This document shows positions 41,212-51,733 of a DNA stretch of 64,000 nucleotides, piece after piece. The stretch covers positions 127,501 through 191,500 of the forward strand of contig RPFO01001034.1 of assembly GCA_009746045.1 (NCBI GenBank), read 5' to 3'. The notes beneath the pieces are model-generated. The model saw only the letters and a list, made by a program, of their open reading frames with translations, was not told where the DNA came from and ran no database searches. Position numbers and translations under genes: made by a program. Each line of letters begins with the position of its first letter. Position 1 is the first letter of the stretch. This DNA comes from Mesostigma viride (lineage: Eukaryota > Streptophyta > Mesostigmatophyceae > Mesostigmatales > Mesostigmataceae).

Positions 41212-42267
41212 ACCCTGTGATGCCAGATCTCCTTTGCGGCCGTTCCGAGCTTGGCACTGGATTCGTTGTCCACATCGTCGCGTCGCTGCCGCAACACGAT
41301 GTTTTCTGGCATCCGCGGGCTTTTGGTTCCCGCCGCACATTTGAAAGTGCTGTCCTCCGGCTTTTTGCCTTTGCACCGTGTGCAGTTCTTGGACGTTTGG
41401 AATCATGGCATGGCTAACGTGATGACTGACTAGCTAGACCTTTTCAGTGGTTTTCCATTTGCGGGTATTTCCTCGTAAATGGTGGGAGAGCGATCGCAGC
41501 AATGGTGCTCACCACTAGACACTCCCGGCCAGTTAGGCTAGAAACACACGCCCTGATCAAGCATGCTGTTTCCGGCCCCACCGTCTAGGTCATCTAGTCG
41601 CTCCACACGTAAGCCAGCCATAATTTCAATGCACAAGGATACACATTTCCATCACCATTCATCTTCATCATCCTGAACGACTCGAAAACGCGGAAAAGAT
41701 AACGGCAGGCTCGAGCTACCATGGTCCGGATTCTCCCGATTTCTGGCCTGCGCTGGTTGTCTCTTTGATATATGGATACTGTATTTGGATACTGGGTTGT
41801 TTATCAATTCTGGTTTTAATTTATTTAGTGTACCTGGTGTTGGCATGCCAACTCAGTGCTAAACTACTTTATGCACAATGATGCAACTTGATGCTATAGT
41901 GACGTGCCACGATGTAACTTTATTAACTTCACCATTAGTCATGGGGTCAATAGGATTGCTCATTATGCCATGTTAACATGAACCATGGGTTACGTAATAG
42001 TGAAAACAGTAATCATGATGCTCCACTTGAAGTCTCCAACATGGTCATGTTTGGAATTTTATTGATCATACTTACAATATATGAAAAGAGACAACAAACG
42101 TGGAAGCATGGCACGCCGAGGCCGATAATATATGTGTGAAATATGAAAAGAGACAACATCTTTGGCAAGCATGATCATATCATGCTTGCCAAACATATTA
42201 ATGATATCGACCATGTCCAGAAACCATGTTTGCCAATGGTGCATTTAGGATACATTTGAAGCCGTGC
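41212..42267. other. Right arm of the 13.1-kb element: dispersed repeat and hairpin
   Basis: No gene is seen. Bases 41650-41768 are a near-identical copy of the dispersed repeat at 10598-10704. A perfect 15-bp-arm hairpin lies at 42161-42193 (TTTGGCAAGCATGAT). AGGATACATTTG (42247) pairs with CAAATGTATCCT near the TIR. Confidence 0.75.
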
Positions 42268-42296
42268 AAATGTATCCTAATCCGGTAAAACCACCC

Positions 42297-42696
42297 TTTT
42301 GTAGAATGTAGTGGACCGGCGTGCATCTGTGCACCTGCCTGTGTTTCTGTGGTTCTGCAGGCGAGGGCCAGGTCGGCCCGAGCCTGTTGGACCGTTGGTG
42401 ACCATTTATGCACGTTCCACTCCTTGTGTGGTCACTCGGCGTGTGTTAAATGAATTAACACATATAGGCTTGGGTCACGGCAGTTTAGTTGTGTTTCCTT
42501 CCTCTTTTCCTGGAGTAAACGGGTTTGATTAAATGGCCTATGGCATATTACAGTAGTACATATGTTACAAATGCATTGAGATCTGGTTCGTCTCGGTCGT
42601 CTTTCGCTAGGGGTGTAAATAGAAGCGGCCTCACTAGTTTAGGTAATATCAGGACCGGTAGAGGTAGAGGTGGCGGCCGAGGCTTGCGGCGTAACA
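42297..42696 (+). repeat. 3' LTR of the Ty3/gypsy element, right piece
   Basis: Continues the LTR from TTTTGTAGAATGTAG to CGTAACA; the TTT at the junction duplicates the TTT at 29208-29210. ORFs across it that fuse with the neighbouring LINE are artefacts. Confidence 0.92.
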
Positions 42697-43215
42697 GCGG
42701 CGGGCGCTTCCCCACTGGGGGGGGCTCGTTGTCCTCTATGACCTGGGCCCACTTGGCCTTGTCCATCATCTTCTTCCAAATCACGGAGAGGCCTAGGCCC
42801 CCCATGTCCTCTACTAGCTGTTCTTTGAAGGTGCGGGCCTTGCGGCGTCTAACATCACTGGGCCCAGCCCACGTCAGGAGGTGCCGGCCAGGCTGGGCTG
42901 GTCGCAGTCCTGCGGGGGGGCCACGTGAGGTGTCTACCTGGTTGGTGCGAGCTAGGTGCCCTACTAGCTGCAGGCGTCGTTGCTTAATGGTGCTGGTGAT
43001 ATAGGGCATGCCCTGGTACAGGTCCTCATTGCGGACATGAGCAGCATATCCTACTCTGTAAATGGATCGCAGCCGCATGCTGGTGACCGCGCCGTCCAGC
43101 TTGCGGGCCAGGTCGGCGGTGAGGGTCCACGTCTCGGCCCCATACGTGAGAACAGGAACTTAGGACGAGGACCTTGAACAGGTCCTGTTTCTCGATCTTG
43201 CCCAGGGGCTTGCGC
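42697..43215 (-). mobile_element. RTE-like LINE copy 2, coding part
   Basis: On the minus strand the ORF reads KLDGAVTSMRLRSIYRVGY, HVRNEDLYQGMPYITSTIKQ and RRLQLVGHLART, the usual C-terminal region after the RT in RTE-like LINEs, then EDNEPPPVGKRP up to the Ty3 junction. The RT catalytic core itself is not present. A frame change occurs near 43080-43160. The 3' end continues at 18835-18601. Confidence 0.75.
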
Positions 43216-43363
43216 CACAGCACTATACTTTTCGTCCGAGGGTAGTAAAAATGATCCGAGGCGTAAATTACGAGGTGGTAATTTACGGCACAGACTACTC
43301 TTACCGTTTGTATAAGAGTTCGGATCTTTTTCGTAAGCTACGAGTTAGATCCGAGGTAAGATC

Positions 43364-43660
43364 CGACGTCGTAATTTACGAGGTAGTAATTTACGAGGTA
43401 GTAATTTACGAGGTAGTAATTTACGAGGTAGTAATTTACGAGGTAGTAATTTACGAGGTAGTAATTTACGAGGTAGTAATTTACGAGGTAGTAATTTACG
43501 AGGTAGTAATTTACGAGGTAGTAATTTACGAGGTAGTAATTTACGAGGTAGTAATTTACGAGGTAGTAATTTACGAGGTAGTAATCTACGAGGTAGTAAC
43601 ATACGAGGTGTTAACGTACGAGGTAGTAATGTACGAGTTGGTAATTTACGAGTTGTAACT
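43364..43660. repeat. 15-bp minisatellite TAATTTACGAGGTAG
   Basis: About 18 units, nearly perfect in the middle and diverging at both ends. Flanking half-units reach back to 43255. Confidence 0.97.
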
Positions 43661-44018
43661 TAAGATGTCTTCTATTTATTTGGTTTTAATTTGTGCAATG
43701 TTCAGTTTCATGAAATGAGCCTAAAAGAGTTTATTATTTCATATTTCAGCATAAAACAAAGTTTAGTTAACCAATATGTCTTCATTCTCACATTTCAGCC
43801 GATGTCCTTGTCGCATTTATAATACATTGAAACTCTAACACAAGACATCAAGGAGACAACCATCGCAGGCCAGAAATCGGGATAATCCGGACCATGGTAG
43901 CACAATATATGATCAGATAACCAAGTCGGCTGATGACATCCTTAAATATTTATTGGCTTTGTTATCATCCATTGGATTGCGTGACAAACTCGCTCGAGGC
44001 ACCGATGGGTGGGGTCTT
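43661..44018. repeat. A/T-rich spacer with a reverse copy of the dispersed repeat end
   Basis: Bases 43853-43905 match the end of the 10.6-kb and 41.7-kb repeats in reverse orientation with changes. No gene is seen. Confidence 0.6.
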
Positions 44019-45454
44019 CTACAAAGGTGCTGACTGGGGCTGGCCCGGTGCCGAGTGCGTGACATCCCCGCTCGCGGCGCCGATGGATGGGGTCTCCTCG
44101 GCAGGTTCTGATGTGCGCTCGCTTGGTGCGCTCGAGGCGCCGATGCTTGTGCGGTTGTGCGAGTTTGTGCTTGCGTCAGAGTAGGGCCACGGGTTGTTTA
44201 TGTTGTCGAACAAGACACGCGCTGGCACCTGCCGGAAGGAAGCACGCGTCCTCGCCACCTCCTTGAAACGTTCCTCCACGTCGTCCCACTCGCGCCTTGG
44301 CCCAGACCGCATCACGGTCGTGGCCTGAAGGGCCTCGCGCACCTTCTTCTTGTCCCAGCACTTGGAGGCGATGTCTTCCCAATCTTCCCACAGCTCAGGC
44401 CGCTTGTCCCGCAGCTCCTGCTTGTGGTGTCATGATCACACGGCAAGTACATTCATTTTAACCGTGCATGCATTGAACAAACAATATAAGTCATTGTTGG
44501 CATACAAAAACTAAATGGAGTGACATGCAGTATAGGCCTATGTACCAATGTGTTAAAGAAAGTAAGCGCATGCCACGAAACAATGATAAGAAGGCTGCTT
44601 ACCTGCACCGTGAAGTGCAACATCTTCAGATAGTACAAAAGTACCACGCGGCAGAAGTCCTCCTTCAGCCATGCTGGAAGGTCTGCGTACTTCTTGATGC
44701 GATTGGTGGTGGCCGTCCCCACCAACCACGGCGTGTAATCGTCGGACACACGCACCAGGCCAAACTTGTACAAGTTGGACCGGTGGTTGGCCAGGCGCTT
44801 GATCAGCGCAGCCCGGACTTGAACGTAATCCTCCGCAGGAACCGAGTCGGCGGGGCTTCTCACGATGCCCGACTCCTGGAAGAACATGGCGATCGCGCCA
44901 CGCAGACCCATCTCCCTGACGGACCGCTCCTGGTCCAGCTGAACCGCTTGCCCGACGTCAGGGCGAACGCTCAGGCAATGCCTGGAGAGGTGTTCGACAG
45001 CTGCCGAAAAAGCTGGGGTCGTCTTCTGCAAACGTGCAATGTGCAAGATAGAGAAAGTGCGAAGTTAGAAATCTGGAATAATGAATCGTGTAAAGCAAAA
45101 AAGTTCAGCAAATAAGCTATAAAATGCGTAATGTGCTACCCACGAAATTCCTGGGCAGTTTGGTGCCCAGTCGCGTCATGAGACTGGCGACGTCTTGTCT
45201 CAATGCCGCCACCTCCTGCCTGAGGCCCTCCTCCGCCCTGTTGGCCGCGATTTGCAAGTTCCTGCCGGCGGAGGTGGTGGCCGGTGCATCCGGGGGGGCG
45301 CCATATCGTCGTCCTCGCCGGAGGACGACGAGGAAGAGGAATCGGATTCGGATTCGGATTCGGAGGAAGGCAACTGGCGGCTTTTCTTGCGCCGCCGGCC
45401 GATGTCCTCCTCCTCCCGCGACATCATGGCCTTCTTCTTGAGCTTGGGCGCCAT
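44019..45454 (-). CDS. Unrecognised gene with basic N-terminus and coiled coil
   Basis: Three exons fit: 45454-45144, 45025-44603 and 44420-44019, with phase-0 joins and GT-AG borders. The protein (about 375 residues) starts MAPKLKKKAMMSREEE with basic nuclear-localisation-like clusters, a Ser/Glu/Asp tract, a coiled coil (NRAEEGLRQEVAALRQDV), a 141-residue middle (exon 2, with FCRVVLLYYLKML) and a hydrophilic C-terminus. A one-base slip at G7 (45292-45298) is needed inside exon 1. It points away from the transposase-like gene across the left inverted repeat and may share a bidirectional promoter with it. Family not recognised. Confidence 0.5.
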
Positions 45455-45544
45455 AGAAACTGATGAGCTGCGCGTAAACGTCAACTGGAGTCACCTACGG
45501 TGGTGAAGACGTGAAGGCGCACTTTCAAATTTCGCGTGCACTCC

Positions 45545-46075
45545 TGGTGCACTGTCAAATTTCGCGTACACACGTGGTTGCAGCCATCCGACGGCTACAA
45601 CCCCAGTGGTCAGGGGCAAACCAAACATCGCACGGTACACGTTCTTGCGGCATCGCTGTCAGGTCACCCTAAAACGCGGCAACCCGCTGTTATACTGGCG
45701 GCAGTTGTGTACCACCCCCCTCCTTCCCACGGCAGGTACGCAGCCACTCGCTGTTGTGCTGGCTGCAATTGTGTATCACTTGTACGGTATTTGTGTATCA
45801 CTTGTCCGGTATTTGTGTATCACTTGTCCTCCTTCCCACGGCAGGTACGCAGCGACCCGCTGTTGTCCTGGCTGCAATTGTGTATCACTTGTACGGTATT
45901 TGTGTATCACTTGTACGGTATTTGTGTATCACTTGTCCTCCTTCCCACGGCAGGTACGCAGCGACCCGCTGTCGACCTGGCTGCAATTGTGTATCACTTG
46001 TAAGCTGCAATTGTGTATCACTTACGGTATTTGTGTATCACCCCCCTCCTTCCCGCGGCAGTTGTGTACCACCTT
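45545..46075 (+). repeat. Left copy of a complex inverted repeat (tandem sub-units)
   Basis: Four units of about 110-125 bases contain CCTCCTTCCCACGGCAGGTA, CAGCGACCCGCTGT and one to three GTGTATCACTTGTACGGTAT words. Unit order matches the right copy in reverse: outermost unit with GCTGTTATACTGGCGGCA, innermost with GCTGTCGACCTGGCTGCA. Matching extends outward to a CACTGTCAAA...TTCGCGT word. Confidence 0.9.
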
Positions 46076-46218
46076 CGGTTTAGTTAGGTATTGGTGTAAG
46101 CCTCGTGTTGTAATTGCTGTACGTCCATGGCGTTTGTTGCAACTGGAGGTGTATACAATATTAATGGGACGACACTGCATGGCAACGATGCGCACGGAAT
46201 TGTCAGCCTGACAAGCAA

Positions 46219-49200
46219 ATGAGCTGGCTGAAGACTCGTCGATCTCAGGCATATTACAAGTCCCCCCAAAAGTCGTTCGTAGGTGAGGCCCTTGAACGTT
46301 CTCGTCGTCAGGCACCCTTCTCGTTCCCCGATATCGGTCCACAACCGCTCGTCGCGCGCCCCAATGTCGGTGCCTCCTGGTCCGTTCCCAGCGGCGGGAA
46401 CGACGGAGCCAAACGGCGAAGGCTGTTTGGTGAGCCACGCCAGGAATGCCCGCAAGGTGAACAGCTGTTGAAGACCGCCGAAGCTGTTGAAGTGGCTGAA
46501 GTGGATACACGGTCGCCGGAGCCCGATGCGGCGGGCATGGAAGGCGTAGAGCCTGCTGAGCCGCGCCCTGATGACTCAATGGAGGAGGAATGGGGGGCGA
46601 TGGCGGAGGAGGAGTTTACGGCAGACGGTGGGGCAGGGGGGGCGATGGCGGAGGAGGGGCTTACGACAGACGGTGGGGGAGGAACGGCTGGTGATGTTGA
46701 GGCCGGCGCCGGCCGTGCATCAAGAAACCCATGGGCATGGTCTAAGCCGTTGTCTGGGAACGCGGATTTTACACAGGCTTCGCTTTTCTGCATAGCCACG
46801 GAGTTTGGTCTTCCTGATAAGTGCATCGAAGCGTTTCAGGAACTGGCGAAGCACCCACAATACAGTGTGACCAGCCACGGGGAGTTCGGCGTGGCTAGGA
46901 GACGGTCATTGGAGAAGGGCCTGCCCCTTGCGGACGCACTGACTGTGAATTGGGTCCCAGCGGAGGCAGAGGGCGATCCTTTGCGTGAGGCAGTCAAGTT
47001 CACTTACATCAGCATACAGTCAACGCTATCCGCTCTGCTGCAGAATGAGTCGTTCACGGGGAAACTGTTGCTAGAACACGAGATGAATGAGGATCGGCGT
47101 GTGTGGACTTTCAATCAGACCCAGTTTTACAACACCCATCCAACAGTTCAACAACAGGAGGTGCAGCTTCCCGCCTTGGCAGCAAGTTCCAGTGAGAAGC
47201 GGCAGAGTGTCGTCCGCATTGGGGACACCATCATGGTGTTAATGGACAACAACAAGGGGCAGCGAAAGCGAGAAGAACTTTGCCTTGTCCGCGCTGTCTT
47301 CATGCAAGTAAACGCTGACGGTACTCGTGAGCCATGGGCGAAAGTCCGGTAAGTGGCACGGATGGTGCTTTTGTGTCGATGTACACTCATCATGATATGC
47401 CCTTGGGATTGCACATGCTGAGTTAATTGCATTCTGCTGAAAACAGATTGGTGTCTGTCCGGGCTCCCTTGTTGGTTGGTACCAGTTGACCACTATAAAC
47501 TGCCGTAATGGGCATGCATCCGGGCCAGTGCAAGCATGGTTATTAAACTGGGTTGTGGGAAGTGCAATGTTTGCACCATATATCAAGTATGATGACAGTG
47601 TTTATGCAGCAATGTGGTGTGTTTAGAGACCAAATAATGTCGTAGCCTTTTTGGTCCTGCATGAGCGCAAAGTTCCGAACACTATTTTCCCGAGGTTAGC
47701 CACTCCTCGGCATCCTCGGCATCCTAAATTGAGACCACGCATGCGCAGGATGACACAGAGTGCACTACATTTGGTGGGAGGATATTGACGTGTGCACGTC
47801 CAGCACGCTTGGATGGATCTAGTATTGTATATTGATGACAATCCTATAGTATTTGCCCGCCGTCATGATGCCTGCAGGTTCTTCTACCGCGCAAGGGATT
47901 GTCCGGGGGGACCGTACCGCGGGATGCCGATCGTGTCAGTGAGGTCTTCTGGACGAAGCATGAGCAGGAGATCTCTTTACTGAACTACGGGGGTCACATT
48001 GACGTGGTTGGCGTCCGTAAGTGGAGGAAATTTGCCGAGGCTGACCGAGAGGGCGGGCGAGTGTTCTTCATGCGCAGGTCGTACAACCTGTCCCCGGACA
48101 AGCCTCGGTACAAGAGGCTGAGATTCTCTAGATGGGAAGCCGAATTCCGCTGTTACCGCCCTTCTAAGGATGGTCTACGCATCCTATATTTGGTAGTGGC
48201 GTTGTGGGATGACTCATTTGAGGAGTATCTCCATCGGCATGGGACGCTGGAAGCGCATTTGTTCACTGTTCTGAACATCGAGCGCGCCGACAACAAGTCA
48301 AGAGACATGATCTTCCCCATCACCGTGAGAGATACACATGTGCCACGAGAGGCAGTCCTTGAGTGTCTTGTGGAGGACATGGATGCGATGGCAGAGGGCG
48401 TGCCCATGCTTGTGAAGTTTCCCAATACGCCAATGGAGCGGTGGGAAATCCGTGTCGCGAACCTGAACGTGATGGATTCGGCCGCCCGCAACGGCGCGAT
48501 GGGGCACAAGGGTTGCACCGGCGACAAAGTGAGTGATGTTGTCACGTAGCTTGGTTCGGGGTGCTGCCCATGTGACCTTGATGTATTGGGAAGCTGTGTT
48601 GGTTTGTTATCACCGTAACCATCAGGCCTTCTTTTATTTCTGCGTACCTTGGTGTGCGGCGCATTGTGGGTGTGTGCGCCACTGCAGGGATGCCCCTTTT
48701 GCAACGTTCACCACGACGACTGGGCGGATGCGACGGTGGACGTGGCGGAGTACATGCGCAGTGAGAAGCAAACGGCGGAAATATTGGAGGAGATGGAGGG
48801 CATGGCGACGGCCACGGCACGGAAAGAGAAGGCGAAGGAGACCGGGGTGATGTATCAGCCGCTGTGGCCTTGGCGGGAGCTTCGATTCTTTGACCGCTAC
48901 CGGCAGTATCCGATGGATATCTTTCACAATCTGACGTTGGGTCTATGTAAGCAGGTGGCTCGCTACCTCGAGGAGGATGGAATTCCCACTCGCCAGCACC
49001 CGGAGTTGGATGCTTGGGTAAGCGCACACCCCACGCGCGTCGGGAGCCGGCTGCCGCAGGGGAAAGCTTTTACCTTGTATCCACATTACAAGGGAATGGA
49101 GCTGCTGACCCTACTGTTCCAAATGCCTTTTGCACTTCCCATGCTGCTGCTGAGGAGGCGGAATGAGGGAGATGATAAGGAGAAAAGGAAGGCCCGGCGG

Positions 49201-50777
49201 ATCAGCAAGATGGTGATGCACCTCGCCAAGTGGGCGCAGATGATGCTTGGTCCCGTTACGTCTCCAATCTACAACTTGGCTGCTGACAACGTCTACGCCA
49301 CTTTTCAAGAGTGTTTCGGCACCTTGTGGCCGCGTGGCAGCCTTGCAGGAAAGGGTCCTGGGGCAATGGCTGAGGCAGCGGATGGCGACGAAAAGAAGAA
49401 AAACGCGGAGAAGAAGAAGAAGAACGCGGAGAAGAAGAAGAAGAGGATGGCACGCCAAGACAATGCCGCCAGCCATAACGTCCACATACCGCGCCATGCT
49501 TTGGCACAGACTGACGATGTGGGTCGTATCTGGTCCTTGGGCCCGCATGAATTTGAGGGGTACCACTTATTCCTGAAATCTCTCATGGAGTCCATGGCCA
49601 AATGCCACAGCAAGGAGCCGGGGCGTTACTTGCTGCAGAAACTACAGGGCTACTTGGCGTGGCAGTCAATGCTGGTTAAGGAGACATCCCAGCTCGATGA
49701 ACGCGTGCTGCAAACCTTGCAGGAAAGCAGGATGTTCAACAAGCTGTATCCCAAAGCGGCCGCGACTGGTAGTGGCGCGAGTGGCGGTCCTTCTGGGCGG
49801 GAGGTGTGGGTGCGGCAAGGGGCGACTTTTCCAACGGTCATACACGAGCGCTGCGCGTTGGGGCGCATCGAGCAGGTGAGGAAACGCATGGGCGCTGTTG
49901 CTATGGCTGCGCTGGCGCTAGGGCTAGGGCATTCCTTGGTGTGCTGGGCCGACCCAGCATTTCCGTTCATATGCCCAGGCTAACAACGGCACTTGTGTGT
50001 TTTGCATGTGGTGCTGTGTGTGTGCAGGTCATGGGGGGCATGCCTTGCGGCCGTAACCCTAAGTCAACACCTACGTTGGCGGAAATTGGCGCTGACAAGC
50101 AGACGGTGGACGAGCTTCTCGCCCCGCTGGGCTGTCCACCCTGGGATGAAGCAACTGGCAGCGTGAAGGTTTATGCTAGTGCAGTAGTCGGTGCCAGGAC
50201 CATTACGACTGGGGAGGTCAGGTGCTTCCACACTGATGCATACCCGGAAGGTCAAGTGGCGACGGCAGACTCATTGGCATACCAGGCGGCGGACAATGTG
50301 GACGCTGAATTTTGGTTTGCTGAGGTTGGCACCATCTTCATGCTGACGCCTGCTGAGGGGGCCATGGGGAGCATGTGGTTTGTCCCGATTTGGTTTGAGT
50401 CAGGGAATGCAGAGGACGTTCAGGGCAAGCCCATGTTCAACATGGACGAAACTTGGACGGACTGTCCTGTGTTCACCAAAGACATGACACTGTCCTCGCA
50501 GTGGAAAGCCAACGGGAAGTATCCACAGCCTCTGTCCTACCTGGGGTCACAGGTCCGACTGTTGCATCAGTGCTGGCGGCGTGGTTGCGAAACCAAATGC
50601 AAAGTAAAGCATGTGGCGGCACGTGTAGGTGACACCACATCAGAACCAGTCCTACAGGTGAAGCACGACCACCTTGGGAACAACCACTATGTGCTGGATG
50701 CGTTTGATTGGGCGTGCCCAGCGTACTATCGTGACCTGCACATGGGGGGCGTGACGGACCAGCATGGGAAACGATGA
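46219..50777 (+). CDS. Large transposase-like protein with BAH-like module
   Basis: Exons 46219-47348, 47878-48528, 48688-49875 and 50028-50777 join in phase with GT-AG borders (about 1,240 residues). A one-base slip at G6 (47905-47910) is needed. Parts in order: acidic N-terminus; a folded region (residues about 165-310); a BAH-like module across the first join (VVRIGDTIMVL ... AVFMQVN ... EVFWTKHEQEI); a region like Tnp2/Plavaka/KDZ DDE transposases (ILYLVVALWDDSFEEYL, ERWEIRVANLNVMD, GCPFCN zinc-type word, PMDIFHNLTLGL); a KKKK-rich linker; PHEFEGYHLF; and a C-terminal domain (VKVYASAVVG ... YVLDAFDWACP). It would cut and join transposon ends. Superfamily assignment is tentative because no profile search was possible. 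Confidence 0.55.
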
Positions 50778-50829
50778 CCTGCATAGGATGGCCGTGTCAG
50801 ATAATCACGGCATTTTGTAACGTAGGGAG

Positions 50830-51300
50830 CCAGTGTATTTATATTGTTGGCCATGGGGCTGAGGTTGTGAGCATCCCATTCGTCATGCTCGTGCCCAGTT
50901 TGCGTGTGCCCAGTTTTGGGGACATTGTATTTATATTGTTGGCCATGGGGCTGAGCTAGGTTGTGAGCATCCCATTCGTCATGCGAGGGCCCAGTTTGCG
51001 GTGCCCAGTTTTGGGGACATTGTATTTATATTGTTGGCCATGGGGCTGAGGTTGTGAGCATCCCATTCGTCATGCTCGTGCCCAGTTTGCGGTGCCCAGT
51101 TTTGGGGACATTGTATTTATATTGTTGGCCATGGGGCTGAGGTTGTGAGCATCCCATTCGTCATGCTCGTGCCCAGTTTGCGTGTGCCCAGTTTTGGGGA
51201 CATTGTATTTATATTGTTGGCCATGGGGCTGAGGTTGTGAGCATCCCATTCGTCATGCTCGTGCCCAGTTTGCGTGTGCCCAGTTTTGGGGACATCCTAT
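50830..51300. repeat. Five copies of a roughly 93-bp unit after the transposase-like gene
   Basis: TGTATTTATATTGTTGGCC starts at 50833, 50926, 51021, 51111 and 51204. Units are very similar, so the array is young. It probably falls in or just after the 3' UTR. Confidence 0.92.
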
Positions 51301-51458
51301 TGTGATGTTTTTCTGTATTCATATACGTGGTAAGGGAACGACCCATTAGGAAATTATCTGAGACTTTGCAATTGAAGTCGGACAAGTTCTATGCTCCATG
51401 TACACTGCATGATACACCTGGATATCAAATATTACATAACTTGGTTAAGGTTTCGTTC

Positions 51459-51725
51459 CATCACTCCGAGGGCTCCTGATCTGTGGCTCGCCAATGGGAG
51501 CACGAGTTTAAGTAATTGATGTGACCTTTTGTGGATGCCCTACCTAACGCGAAGGCATGATCATCTTCCCATGCAGTGAGCAGTTTAATTGAACCTGGGG
51601 CCAGTCTTTTTAAGGCAACGAGACAAGTGGGGCGTCATATTAATAGGTACATGAATTAATTAGTTAATGAGGAACATCACTCCGTTGGGAGTCAATGGAG
51701 CACATATCCCTGAGAAGGGGCATAT
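51459..51725. repeat. Remnants of RTE-like LINE tails
   Basis: Bases 51478-51520 (plus) and 51655-51715 (minus) resemble the GGGAGCACGAGTTTAATTAA tail block found elsewhere in the window, with many changes. Confidence 0.45.
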
Positions 51726-51733
51726 GGCTTTAA

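Larger units (their letters stand above)
29211..42296. mobile_element. 13.1-kb element with 29-bp terminal inverted repeats
   Basis: Bases 29211-29239 (beginning GGGTGGTTTTACCGG) are the perfect reverse complement of 42268-42296. The intact 5' LTR shows the uninterrupted target CCTTATCCTTTTGTAG, so the insertion made a 3-bp TTT duplication. The motif AGGATACATTTGA recurs just inside both ends. The TIR start and 3-bp duplication recall PIF/Harbinger elements, and CACTA elements also make 3-bp duplications, but no matching transposase is visible inside. It carries a polyQ gene, an unrecognised gene and a Penelope-like element. Confidence 0.85.
18836..42696 (+). mobile_element. Ty3/gypsy chromovirus-type LTR retrotransposon, interrupted in its 3' LTR
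   Basis: 5' LTR 18836-19406 and 3' LTR 29034-29210 plus 42297-42696 both begin TGTTACG and end CGTAACA. A 5-bp duplication GCGGC (18831-18835 and 42697-42701) flanks the whole. The LTRs differ by one substitution (A for G in the GTAGTATC region) and a 3-base indel, so the insertion is recent. The internal order is small ORF, gag, protease-RT-RNase H, integrase with chromodomain, then an extra 3' ORF. Several single-base homopolymer shifts break gag and pol. Confidence 0.92.

Noticed and set aside
42548-43078. A 176-residue minus-strand ORF as one LINE protein end
   Set aside because: Its last 50 residues come from the Ty3 LTR; the LINE reading stops at 42697.
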